Assembly (NCBI RefSeq): GCF_009769165.1
Contig: NZ_CP043476.1
Location: 1,364,001 to 1,428,000, forward strand
Source of the DNA: Xanthomonas hyacinthi
GTDB lineage: Bacteria; Pseudomonadota; Gammaproteobacteria; Xanthomonadales; Xanthomonadaceae
DNA length: 64,000 nucleotides
Direction: 5' to 3'
A program made the position numbers and the translations under genes. Positions 18,201 through 25,994 of this stretch are shown here, in pieces (the first letter of the stretch is position 1; each line of letters opens with the position of its first letter). The notes under the pieces were generated by a model that saw nothing but the letters and a program-made list of their open reading frames with translations, was not told where the DNA came from and made no database searches.

Positions 18201-21200
18201 CGGCGCGCAGCCCATCGATGCGGGTGGCCTGTCCCGTCCACAGCCGCTCGGTGGGCTGCTCCAGCGACGCCAGGGCGGCGATCTCCTGATCCAACTGACG
18301 CAGGCGCCGCGCATTTTGCAAATCTGCCCGCAAGGCATTGCCGCAATGACCCTCTTCGATCAGGTCAAAACCCGCATCCTCCCAGGGCTGGTCGTCGCGC
18401 AGGGCGGTCAGTGCCGTTTGCCAGCGCAAGGCAGTGCGGACAGCCTCCGTTTGTGTCTGCAACCCTTTCCAGACGTCTGCAGTTTCCTTGCCAAAGCTAA
18501 GCGCTTGTACTTGACGGCGAAGCGCTCGAATAGCGTTCCATTGCTGCAAGTCGTTGCCGACGTTGGGCGCTATGACGCCGCTGACGGCGCTGACCAGTTG
18601 CGCCTTGACCTTGCGCTTGCCCAGCCAGGATCTGGGCCAGAACGTTTGTTCGGCCAGTTCCCAATCCACTTGCAGTTGCGCCACGTCCAGGCGCTCGATG
18701 GCCTCGTCATAAGGCACCGACAAGCTGGCCTGACGTTGTACGAGTTGAGCCAGTAGCTCCAGGCCCTGGTTGAGCAGCAAAATGGTGCGCACCGGCCAAG
18801 GCTCGCCCAGCCGTGCGTACGTCGCTTGGCGCTCGGCCAGCGCGGTCAGGCCCCGCTCGCAGGCGCTGACGATCGACGTCGGCCAAGGCGGGGATAACTG
18901 TGCATTCAACTCGGCGTGCCGGCGCACCAAGGTAGCGCCTTCCTGCACACGCTGAACCAGGCGCCTGGCATCGGGGCGCAGAATGAAACGCCAATCGTGC
19001 CCGGCCGCGCGGGGCAGACACTCAGCAAGCAACGCCAGGGCCTGGCAGGCCTCCTGGGTCGAGGGGGTGGCAGGCAATCCACTCGCTTGGACGAAGGCCT
19101 GTGCTGTGTCGATCGCTATCTGTGCGGCGGGCAACACTTCGCGCGCGGCCGCGACCAGTTGCTGCTGCCAGGACGGCGACCAGCCGCCTTGACCCACCAT
19201 GACCAGCGGATGGCTGACCAAGGCGGCATGACCAATGACCTGGGCATTGACCTCCAGCCGGTCGGCAAGGCTGCGCAGTCGATCCATGGCGACCCGATCA
19301 TGCTGGCTGGGCGAAGGCCAGGCCAGCCGCAGCGCGGTCACCTCCTGGCCGGCACTGACCTGGCCGATAGCGGCGAACAGGCTCAACCCGTTGCCGTGGA
19401 GCTGGTGCAGGCGCTCGACGTAGATATTGAGTTCATCGCGCAGGCGCTGGAGCTTTTCCGCTTCGGCATGCCACTGCTGCGCATCCGCCAGGCCGCTGCT
19501 TTCCCAGGCTGACTGCAATTGCGCCAGCACATCGAGCTTGCGTGCCTTGCTCGAGTGCAGTTCCAGGCAGAACTCGCCCAGGCCGATCTCGCGTAGGCGC
19601 CGGTAGACTACGTCCAGCGCCGCGATTTTCTCGGAGACGAACAGCACCCGGCGCCCTTCAGCCAACGACTGGGCGATCAGGTTGGCGATGGTCTGGCTCT
19701 TGCCGGTGCCTGGGGGCCCGATCAGCACGAAGTCCTTGCCCTGCGAAGCGGCGAGCACCGCCGAAAGTTGCGAAGAGTCCGCCGGCAGCGGGCAGAACAC
19801 CTGACGCGGGTCGAAACGTTGGTCGAGCTGGCGCACGTCGGGAAACGGCGTGCCCGAGGGATAGGCCTCGCGTGGGGTATCGAGCAAATGCCGCACCACT
19901 GGGTTCTGTCGCAATTGCTCGCTACGCTCCGCCAGATCCTTCCACATCAGGTACTTGGCGAAGGAGAACATGGACAACACCACGTCCTCGTTGACCTCCC
20001 AGCCCTTGATGTCCTTAATGGCGTAACCGACCGCTTTCCAGACCGCCCCGATATCCAGGCCTGCCTCATCGCGCGGCAGTTCGCCTTCAGCCACACCCAG
20101 GCCGAGTTGGAAATCCTGGCGCAGCATCTCAATCAGAGTCGGATTGAAGCGCGGCTCGTCATCGTGCAGGGTCAGCATAAAGCCGGAACGTGCGCTCTTG
20201 CGCTGCAGGCTGACCGGCACCAGAATCAGCGGCGCCCGGTAACGTTGCTCGGCGCGATCGTCACGCGTCCAGGACAGAAAGCCCAAGGCAAGGTACAACG
20301 TATTGGCACCGCCTTCCTGCAGCGTATTGCGCGCGCCGCGGAACAGCTCCACGAGACGGGACTCCAGTTCCGCCTCTGGCACGCTGACGAATACTTCGCG
20401 GCGTCTGAGCGCATCCAGCGCATGGGACCGCCGCACGTCTTCGCGCTCACGAGCCTCATAGATCGCTTGGTTGCGTGGATCGGCGCCGTCCATCAGGTCG
20501 GGCCGCGGCGACAGCTTCAGCGGCTGCCCGCTGGACAACAAGTCCTCCAGCGCTCCCGGATCCGGGGCATCCAGCTTCAGTGACTTCTTGCCGCCCTTGA
20601 AGTTGAGCAAGTTGTTGCGCAACGAGAGATCGAGCAGTTTGCGCTGCCAGCGCGCCAGCCGATCTATAGGATCCAGCAGAGGAGCTTCCAGGTCGCCATC
20701 TCGCTCATCATCCGACAATGCCGGGGCTTCCTCGAAGACCGGCAAGGTTGGCTTGGCAGGTGAGATCTGCTCCTCAGCAGGGGCGCGTGCGACAGCATCC
20801 GCACTGGCCAGTGGCTTGATCCGTTGCAGGCGGGCGCGGCGGATGTCCACCGCCAGGCGGAATACGGCGTCCTCAGTCTCGCTCACCTGGTGCGCGCCGC
20901 GTTCAGCGGCATAGCTGAAGGGCACAGCTGGGCGCTGGGTGATCAAGGTGGTCTCGAACAACACCAGCTCCCTGAGCTTGAGCCGCTTGCGCAATGCTGT
21001 GATGTCGTCGACCACGGTGGTCGAGAACTCCTCCGGCTTAAGCCAGAACCCAGCGAAGGCGTGGCCCTCGGTGAAGATCAGCAAAGGGTTCAGCCCAGCC
21101 TGCTCCAGCGCAGCACAGAACAGCAAGGCCAGGTCGAAGCAGGTTGCCAGTCCCGATTCGGCGATCTGGCTCGGACCACGCACCTTCTGCCCGGACTGCT

Positions 21201-21837
21201 CGAAGCTGGCGGGCGGCAGCGCATAGTCCAGACCCATACCAGCCACCGCACCCCAGATAGCCGAAGCCAGCTCCCAAGCGCGCTTGACGCCTCCGGAGTA
21301 ACCATCGAGCGCCGAGTTCCTGCCGTTCTGGCGCAGAATCTCTGCCGCCTGCTTGAGCAAACGTTCCACGGCTGGTTCGTTGGGCTGAACGAAAGCGGCC
21401 ACCAGATCCGGGAGATGGGAAAGCCCACCCCATTGGTTACGTGGCAAGAGTTCCAGGCGGAACTCGCGTCGGGCCAGTTCCTGGGAGGAATCCTCCCTTG
21501 CCGTGCAGTGAATCGCCAGCGAGACCGTGGCCAACTCCGATTCGGTCAGCCGCGCCAACATGCCACCGTCCAGCGCCAGGTCCAGATCGCGGATCGGATA
21601 GCGGGAACCGGCTGCAAGCGCATCAATGCGCCAGCGCTTTGGCTTGAGAAAAGCCGGGTCCGAGGTAAGGACCAGTTCCACGTTATCGAATGTCTGATCG
21701 GTGTCGTTAACGAGACACAGCTCCCGAACCACGGGGACCGCGTTCTGGAAGTCGGCCAGATTCAGCTTGGCGACTAAGGTCGCATCGATTCGCGGCTCGG
21801 CCAGAGCGCTCTGCCCGTCCGGTTGCATTTCATCCAT
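15217..21837 (-). CDS. Giant DUF4011 / superfamily-1 helicase / nuclease defence protein (Hhe-like)
   Basis: 2206 residues. In order: an N-terminal beta-rich part; a transglutaminase-like segment near 215-270 (GLATCFDLALLFCAAL then EGHAFAGFW); DUF4011 from about 395 (WQRKLLDLSLRNNLLNF); SF1 helicase motifs, GPPGTGKSQT and VIFDEASQIP then GDPKQLPPTAFF and RRLNVAITRARHEL; an MTES_1575/Vsr-like nuclease near 1850-1960 (FEQAVAAALVQRGWRV, RIDLGVID, GVECDGATYH, VVRVWSTDWW); and a DUF3320-like C-terminus. This architecture matches the single-gene Hhe antiphage system (helicase, DUF4011, Vsr) as I recall it. The ATG at 21837 sits just after a run of eight G; a second ATG three codons on is possible. 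First gene of the defence block. Confidence 0.85.
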   Translation of the reverse strand: MDEMQPDGQSALAEPRIDATLVAKLNLADFQNAVPVVRELCLVNDTDQTFDNVELVLTSDPAFLKPKRWRIDALAAGSRYPIRDLDLALDGGMLARLTESELATVSLAIHCTAREDSSQELARREFRLELLPRNQWGGLSHLPDLVAAFVQPNEPAVERLLKQAAEILRQNGRNSALDGYSGGVKRAWELASAIWGAVAGMGLDYALPPASFEQSGQKVRGPSQIAESGLATCFDLALLFCAALEQAGLNPLLIFTEGHAFAGFWLKPEEFSTTVVDDITALRKRLKLRELVLFETTLITQRPAVPFSYAAERGAHQVSETEDAVFRLAVDIRRARLQRIKPLASADAVARAPAEEQISPAKPTLPVFEEAPALSDDERDGDLEAPLLDPIDRLARWQRKLLDLSLRNNLLNFKGGKKSLKLDAPDPGALEDLLSSGQPLKLSPRPDLMDGADPRNQAIYEAREREDVRRSHALDALRRREVFVSVPEAELESRLVELFRGARNTLQEGGANTLYLALGFLSWTRDDRAEQRYRAPLILVPVSLQRKSARSGFMLTLHDDEPRFNPTLIEMLRQDFQLGLGVAEGELPRDEAGLDIGAVWKAVGYAIKDIKGWEVNEDVVLSMFSFAKYLMWKDLAERSEQLRQNPVVRHLLDTPREAYPSGTPFPDVRQLDQRFDPRQVFCPLPADSSQLSAVLAASQGKDFVLIGPPGTGKSQTIANLIAQSLAEGRRVLFVSEKIAALDVVYRRLREIGLGEFCLELHSSKARKLDVLAQLQSAWESSGLADAQQWHAEAEKLQRLRDELNIYVERLHQLHGNGLSLFAAIGQVSAGQEVTALRLAWPSPSQHDRVAMDRLRSLADRLEVNAQVIGHAALVSHPLVMVGQGGWSPSWQQQLVAAAREVLPAAQIAIDTAQAFVQASGLPATPSTQEACQALALLAECLPRAAGHDWRFILRPDARRLVQRVQEGATLVRRHAELNAQLSPPWPTSIVSACERGLTALAERQATYARLGEPWPVRTILLLNQGLELLAQLVQRQASLSVPYDEAIERLDVAQLQVDWELAEQTFWPRSWLGKRKVKAQLVSAVSGVIAPNVGNDLQQWNAIRALRRQVQALSFGKETADVWKGLQTQTEAVRTALRWQTALTALRDDQPWEDAGFDLIEEGHCGNALRADLQNARRLRQLDQEIAALASLEQPTERLWTGQATRIDGLRAALEFLADRRAHLQQGALQAEHVQVAENACGATLANDWHFLQQRAEVEEALDALDDLREASAGLWQGLGTRLDDAAQACQLHAAVAAAVARLAATPEQIGAYKATLHTLLGDANALLEPGGQIVGAGSRYIEAWQQLQPRRRALATVGQFAETAQAELHASPLPQLIERCEAIVRAEHGLRNWCAWRQVREQAFALGLGPLVLGMEQGHVAPGQARRALEANYARWWLNAAVDEEPVIRGFVSAEHEQRIRDFRELDERFTGLTRDWLRARLCADMPAQENVSRNSEWGVLRHEMSKKRAHLPLRELMLRIPQALTKLTPCLLMSPLSIAQYLDAGANAFDLVIFDEASQIPVWDAIGAIARGRQVVMVGDPKQLPPTAFFDRAESDLDDEDVEADLESILDECIGANLPVRHLNWHYRSRHESLIAFSNHNYYDGKLVTFPSPVTDDHAVSLQQIAGTYEKGGSRTNPAEAKALVADVVARLTSPGFRESGLTIGVVTFNAEQQKLIEDLLDDARRKDPRLEPWFAESELEPVFVKNLESVQGDERDIIYFSITYGADASGQLAMNFGPLNRQGGERRLNVAITRARHELRVFASLRTEQMDMARTQAIGVRDLKHFLEFAERGARALVEASPGSLGGFDSPFEQAVAAALVQRGWRVQTQVGASSFRIDLGVIDPDAPGRYLAGVECDGATYHRSATARDRDKLREQVLRGLGWKVVRVWSTDWWIDPASTLDKLDARLQTLLVETRGQREAQAQREAQARQIAEAAIARAMAIAADGAGTATPIVAQPDTQIAIAAPPPVAAEDIYTRQAPAAPHPQTQPLPASLAASFLITDPAATVAGIDADAFFDDDYVPTLSAVIAHVVEREGPVLDGVLTRRIARAHGWLRTGSRIRDRVLQLAQANYSTTQEDVGVFYWPAHLDPAIPPAFRRPGDENSVRPADEISLPELSALAREVTDRGEQGEGAFYAMARELGLQQLRAASRARLEKALQFL

Positions 21838-22087
21838 GGCCCCCCCCTGCTTGTCTGCGACCCACCCGGATCAGATCGACCGCACCCCAATATTTCTTGG
21901 CTCATAGTAACGCCGAATCCAGCTCCCAATGCTACCTCCAGCCGAGCTGGCGACCATCTCTGAGCCGGCCTGGTCCCGCACGGCGCCGCCACCACAGCAG
22001 CGGTTGACGATAGACGACGTGGTCGCTTTGCAGGTGGACGACGACGCGCACCTGTGGACGGCTCGGCGCAGCCAGCAACGGCGGCGG
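21838..22087. other. Spacer upstream of the helicase gene
   Basis: Presumed promoter region of the defence block. On the minus strand a G8 run lies 2 bases before the helicase ATG and forms part of its ribosome site. No confident -35/-10 pair can be named, and no gene is seen. Confidence 0.35.
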
Positions 22088-22340
22088 CGTGACACCCGGT
22101 CATGCTGTTCGGCGACGGAGCGGCGCTGTCGGCACTGACCCGCAACCTGATCGACAACGCGGTGCGCTACGCGCCGCAGGGCGGACAGATCGAAGCCGGA
22201 TGCGCGCAGGCCACGCGCAGGCCCTGCTCATTGCCGAGAACTATCGCCGAGGCAGCACGCGAGCGCATTCAAGCGGTTCCATCGGGAGTTCGGCAGCGGA
22301 GCGGAAGGCAACGGACTGGGTCTGGCGCTCTCATGGGACT
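22088..22340 (+). pseudogene. Relic of a sensor histidine kinase ATPase domain
   Basis: The plus strand encodes LFGDGAALSALTRNLIDNAVRYAPQGGQIE, quoted here in pieces as LTRNLIDNAVRYAP, the N-box of a QseC/PhoQ-type kinase. The G2 box follows in another frame near 22305 (EGNGLGLALSW). Upstream and downstream of these no kinase parts remain, and the G1 region is garbled by frameshifts. It is therefore a decayed C-terminal scrap of a two-component kinase. It lies between the defence block and the IS5 element. Confidence 0.65.
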
Positions 22341-22563
22341 TCCCAGCAGACCCACGTAATTTCCCCGCGCAGAGGCCAGAAAAGCCTTTCTTCAAGCCAA
22401 TCATTCGAGCATTCCGTGGCACCTACGTCGATCATCGACTATTCGAGCCCCCGGCAGCCGTAGACAGTTGCTCGGCGCACCTCCCAGAACAAGAAAGCCT
22501 GGCTCGCAAGCTAGCCATCCTCGTTGGCGGCTCGGCCTGGGGATCAAGACCTTCCAGTACTAA

Positions 22564-23715
22564 GGAACCTCTGATTCTGCTGATGATCCAAGTCATCAGC
22601 CCCCCCTCCCGCGGTGATTGCCATGTCTCGAACCCAGATGACCCTGTCGCTGCAGCACGATGCCAGCTTCGATGTGCACCGCAAGCCGACGCGGCGCGAC
22701 GTGTTCCTGTCGCAGATGGATCAGGTGGTGCCGTGGGCGCCGCTGTGCGCGTGCATCGCGCCGTTCTATCCGAAGGTGCGAGCGAGCGGCGGCCGTCCGC
22801 CGGTGGGGCTGGAGCGGATGCTGCGGATCCATTTTCTGCAGCAGTGGTATGCGCTGAGCGATCCGGCGGTGGAAGAGGCGCTGTACGACGTGCCGGCGAT
22901 GCGGCGGTTCGTGGGGATCGACCTGGGGCGCGAAGCGGCGCCGGACGAGACGACGGTGTGCAAGTTCCGGCATCTGCTGGAGAAGCACGGATTGGCCGAA
23001 CAGCTGTTTGCAGCGGTCAATGCTCACTTGCGCGAGCACGGCCTGCGGCTGTCGTCGGGGACGATGGTGGACGCAACGATCATCGCCGCGGCGCCGTCGA
23101 CGAAGAACAAGGCGCGCTCGCGCGATGGGCAGATGCACCAGACCCGGAAAGGCAAGCAGTGGTACTTCGGAATGAAGGCGCACATCGGGGTGGACCAGCG
23201 CACGGGACTGGTGCACCACGTGGTGAGCACGGCGGCCAACGTGGCCGACGTGACCCAGACGGCGCATCTGCTGCATGGCCAGGAGCAGCATGTGTTCGCC
23301 GACGCGGGCTATGCGGGGGCGGCGACGTATGCGCCGGCCGACGGACGCACCTTCTGGGTTGCAGAGAAGCGCAGCAAGGTGAAGGCGATCGCGCACCCGG
23401 GGATGCGCGCAATCACCGAGGAACTGGAACGGGCCAAGGCTTCGATCCGGGCGGCGGTGGAACATCCGTTTGGGGTACTCAAGCGGCAGTTCGGCTACGT
23501 CAAGGTGCGCTACAAGGGCCTGGCCAAGAACGCGGCGCAGGTGACGACGCTGTTCGCGTTGGTCAATCTGTGGAGGGCGCGCAGGACATTGCTGTCGGTG
23601 GCATAGGAGGGGTGCGCCCGCAGATCGCCCAAAGGCGGGATGCGGGACAAAACGCGGGCGATTGGATGTAAAACCTGCGAGATGTTGCCCTGCCTCCGTG
23701 TTGCGAGCAGGGGAA
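22564..23715 (+). mobile_element. IS5-family insertion sequence, right end not found
   Basis: The left end appears to be GGAACCTCTG at 22564, preceded by CTAA, a target typical for IS5 elements (YTAR). The element carries one transposase gene. The matching right-end sequence (GAGGTTCC on this strand) is not present in the following 200 bases, so the right end seems lost. Element-like sequence gives way near 23715 to the start of a minus-strand PIN-like gene. The right boundary is an estimate. Confidence 0.6.
22623..23606 (+). CDS. IS5-family transposase
   Basis: 327 residues, full length for the IS5 subgroup DDE transposases. The N-terminal DUF772-type region reads GRPPVGLERMLRIHFLQQWY and DETTVCKFRHLLE. 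The catalytic core shows MVDATIIAAAPSTKN (first Asp), HIGVDQRTGLVHHV, FADAGYAGA (second Asp) and the AAVEHPFGVLKRQFGY block carrying the Glu. The gene appears intact, so the protein could still act in trans even though the element's right end is missing. The ATG at 22623 was chosen; a GTG three codons upstream is also open. Confidence 0.92.
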   Translation: MSRTQMTLSLQHDASFDVHRKPTRRDVFLSQMDQVVPWAPLCACIAPFYPKVRASGGRPPVGLERMLRIHFLQQWYALSDPAVEEALYDVPAMRRFVGIDLGREAAPDETTVCKFRHLLEKHGLAEQLFAAVNAHLREHGLRLSSGTMVDATIIAAAPSTKNKARSRDGQMHQTRKGKQWYFGMKAHIGVDQRTGLVHHVVSTAANVADVTQTAHLLHGQEQHVFADAGYAGAATYAPADGRTFWVAEKRSKVKAIAHPGMRAITEELERAKASIRAAVEHPFGVLKRQFGYVKVRYKGLAKNAAQVTTLFALVNLWRARRTLLSVA

Positions 23716-23716
23716 C

Positions 23717-23791
23717 CTCGGCTACGGCTGGTAGATCAGGCATTCCCAAGGTAATCAGGAAACTCGTGTCCAACAACGCCGATGCCTTCAT
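23717..23791 (-). pseudogene. Beheaded PIN-domain-like gene cut by the IS5 element
   Basis: On the minus strand an ATG at 23791 overlaps the stop of the preceding 258-aa gene as ATGA and encodes MKASALLDTSFLITLGMP. LLDTSFLI is the typical first strand of a PIN ribonuclease, with the first catalytic Asp. After about 25 codons the reading enters the IS5 element sequence, and the rest of the domain is missing. The gene was therefore most likely the downstream partner of the 258-aa protein and was inactivated by the insertion. The exact junction near 23715 is inferred. Confidence 0.5.
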
Positions 23792-24564
23792 CCCTGATTG
23801 CTCCGCAATTCTTCCAGCCAGTCATCCGGCACGTCCTTCCACGCTTGCGTACCTTTCTGCACCAGCTTAGCGAATGCTGCTTCGTCCCATCCGGAATTCT
23901 CCGGCTGAAATGCCACTAGGCTGAGGTTGCGAAGTTCGCCGGACTTGAGGCTTTCCTCTTCCTCAGCCCGCACCAGCAAAGTGGCTGGCTTGTAGAGGCG
24001 GTTTCTTTCTTCGTTGGCGAGTAACTGCTGATCGGCAACGATGGTGAGCGCGCGGCCATCAGCCAGCTTCAGGTGGACGTTGGCTTTGGTAGCTCCACCC
24101 AAGTCGGTCACCAAACCGGTCAGGTACTTTTCGACAGGCACCCAGGCCGCTTCAATCTGATTGCGGAACCCGGTTTGGGAGTTAACAAGAACGGTGACCG
24201 CATTGCCCTCGTCTGCCAGTAAATAACGGCGATGGGGGTTCTTGCGGGCGGCCCTCTGCCAGCGCTCAACCACGGCGGCCCGCTTGGGGTCGATCAGACC
24301 CAGCGTGGCGGGATTCTGCAATTGAGCCACGTCTGCCCATAGGCCGACAGCTGCCAGCAGGCCATTGGCGACCAGGGCAAGAGAGCCTTCTTCGATTGAA
24401 ACGATGGTTTGGCTCGGATCGACCTCCTTGCCAGCACCCTTAAGGAACTCGGTGACATCCTTCTGGAACTCACCCAGCAATGCCAGCGGGACGTGCGACG
24501 GCCCGACCGGCGCATCGTCGATGCGGTCGCTCAGGGCGAAGCGAAGAGTGTCACGTGGCTTCAT
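23788..24564 (-). CDS. Hypothetical protein upstream of a PIN-like gene
   Basis: 258 residues, no family recognised. The protein starts MKPRDTLRFALSDRIDD at an ATG (24564) with an AAGG site 4-7 bases ahead; a longer upstream open frame runs into the tRNA and was discarded. It is rich in charged residues, has a hydrophobic helix (LALVANGLLAAVGLWADV) and no signal peptide, so it is probably cytoplasmic. It ends with an ATGA overlap onto a PIN-like gene, the tight coupling typical of toxin-antitoxin or effector-regulator pairs. It could be the antitoxin or a larger partner protein, but its size exceeds that of usual PIN antitoxins. Function unknown. Confidence 0.7.
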   Translation of the reverse strand: MKPRDTLRFALSDRIDDAPVGPSHVPLALLGEFQKDVTEFLKGAGKEVDPSQTIVSIEEGSLALVANGLLAAVGLWADVAQLQNPATLGLIDPKRAAVVERWQRAARKNPHRRYLLADEGNAVTVLVNSQTGFRNQIEAAWVPVEKYLTGLVTDLGGATKANVHLKLADGRALTIVADQQLLANEERNRLYKPATLLVRAEEEESLKSGELRNLSLVAFQPENSGWDEAAFAKLVQKGTQAWKDVPDDWLEELRSNQG

Positions 24565-24699
24565 AACCTTGGATTGTAGCGCCTGGCAATCGCAGGCTGC
24601 GAGACCGCGCGCGCAGACAGATGCAGGTGCGGTGTAGCTGTTGAGGCCGGCATAGGCAAACGGGCACCGAACGGGCACCAACAGGAGAACGCAGGCAAC

Positions 24700-24737
24700 G
24701 CCAAGGGCTCTAGATGAAGCCAAGGGCTCTAGATGAA
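24700..24737. repeat. Perfect 19-bp tandem duplication
   Basis: The 19-base unit GCCAAGGGCTCTAGATGAA occurs twice head to tail at 24700-24718 and 24719-24737, about 20 bases from the 3' end of the first tRNA-Ile gene. It may be a scar of integration or replication slippage. Confidence 0.8.
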
Positions 24738-24756
24738 TGCAAGTCATTGAATTTAT

Positions 24757-24832
24757 TGGTGGGCCCACCAGGATTCGAACCTGGAACCAAAGGATTATGA
24801 GTCCTCTGCTCTAACCGTTGAGCTATAGGCCC
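24757..24832 (-). tRNA. tRNA-Ile (CAT anticodon, ileX type), copy 1
   Basis: A 76-base cloverleaf can be folded by hand: acceptor GGGCCTA pairing TGGGCCC, D-stem GCTC/GAGC, anticodon stem GAGGA/TCCTT with loop CTCATAA, T-arm CCAGG-TTCGAAT-CCTGG, and encoded CCA. The CAT anticodon with GACTCATAATC context is that of tRNA-Ile2, whose C34 is normally changed to lysidine by TilS so that it reads AUA; elongator Met is the alternative. It is identical to the second copy at 28961. Confidence 0.92.
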
Positions 24833-25131
24833 GGAAGCGTCCGGAACGGGCGGCGATGCGCCGGCCGCCGGCTTGGCGCCTCTAGCGTGCATGCAGAGGA
24901 GGCGCCGAGGCGGGCGTGAGTTTAACGTCCGCGGCGGCGCCGTGTCTTCCCGGGGGTGTCGATGCACACCGACTGATCGGCCGCAGCGGCGCGTTCCTGA
25001 CCGGTGCCGCGCCTGATGCTCGCCCGTGTCAGGGCTCGTTGGCGTGGTGGCAACGACCGCATCGACAGCCGATGCGGTCATTGGGGATCCGCCAGCGGGG
25101 CAAGCGCAAGCGCCCTCCCCTCAATCCTCCA
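24757..25131. repeat. Left copy of duplicated tRNA-Ile / glgB-spacer block
   Basis: This block corresponds to 28961-29463. The tRNA is identical, the first 130 bases upstream of it (including a GGCGCCTCT...AGAGGxGGCGCC hairpin at 24875-24906) differ by scattered substitutions and small gaps, the middle is shorter and diverged, and the last 28 bases (25104-25131) are again identical. Those last bases include 11 bases of the glgB 3' end (stop codon and final codons) although no glgB follows here. Homology stops exactly at the tRNA CCA on one side and at 25131 on the other. Confidence 0.8.
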
Positions 25132-25136
25132 TTGCA

Positions 25137-25994
25137 TCACAATGAGATCGTCCCCAATCCCGAATTTCCTTGATGGAGCCCCTCGGTTATGCCCATGAAT
25201 AGCCGCTCCGCCCAGTAACTCTGTTTATCATAGTTATCGCTGGGCACACTATCCAGCGCGAGAAGAATTGGAGTCAAGTTAGCACTGGCAAACGTCATGG
25301 CGGAACGGTGACATTCTGCGAGCATGTGGAAGTCACCGGCTCTCGCACACCTCGCAGAGAGGTGAAACGGCATAGATTGCTGGCCCTTAAGAAGCAAGCC
25401 GGCTAAAGCGCTAATAGGATCGCATCTGTCGCCCCCCATCGCGTCGGCCGCAAGCAACATCCTACACGTGCGTCCATTCCCATCTTCGAAAGGATGAACT
25501 GTTAGTAGCGTTATGTAGGTTGAAAGAGCGAGCGCATTGTTGCGTTCCGCTTTCGCAGTCCACGCAGCACGTAGTCGAAAAATTTGTCGACACGCTTCTC
25601 GGGCCGATACCGGATTCGGGGGCAAATAATCTCTACTATATGCGTTTGGCGTTAGAACCCGATTTGTCGTAGTGCGAATTTTTGCCTTGTACGCCGTTAA
25701 CGATTGGGCCCTAACAACGCACGTGTCCAGCGTCCCCGCACTTCGCAGTGACCACAAACCCCGCTTCAAGCTGCGGAAACCCTCAAACTGTTCTAGTAGC
25801 TTCCGGTGATTCGCTAGGTAGTCCGGCAGGCTTGTCGTGCTGCCATGCATCAAAAGCGCCGCGACCCATGCGGGTGCGGCGCCATTGAATGAGGGACATT
25901 GCCCCTCCCAGGCAAGTTCACCGAGGTCGGCGAATGCTGACTGAACCCATTCGGTGCTTGCTGAGAACTGTGGAATTTCCCTGTCTAGCATCAT
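25137..25994 (-). CDS. Fic-domain protein (probable AMPylator)
   Basis: 285 residues. Fic enzymes transfer AMP or another nucleotide part onto a target hydroxyl. The full active-site motif HPFEDGNGRTCR is present (HPFx[DE]GNGR), near residue 165, with the catalytic His and the phosphate-binding loop intact, so activity is expected. No clear inhibitory [ST]xxxE[GN] helix could be assigned with confidence. No signal peptide. The start overlaps the stop of the exported 272-aa protein as ATGA, so the two are co-translated. The stop lies 6 bases from the duplicated glgB tail. It may be a toxin or a secreted effector; the neighbours suggest an effector-like operon. Confidence 0.85.
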   Translation of the reverse strand: MMLDREIPQFSASTEWVQSAFADLGELAWEGQCPSFNGAAPAWVAALLMHGSTTSLPDYLANHRKLLEQFEGFRSLKRGLWSLRSAGTLDTCVVRAQSLTAYKAKIRTTTNRVLTPNAYSRDYLPPNPVSAREACRQIFRLRAAWTAKAERNNALALSTYITLLTVHPFEDGNGRTCRMLLAADAMGGDRCDPISALAGLLLKGQQSMPFHLSARCARAGDFHMLAECHRSAMTFASANLTPILLALDSVPSDNYDKQSYWAERLFMGITEGLHQGNSGLGTISL

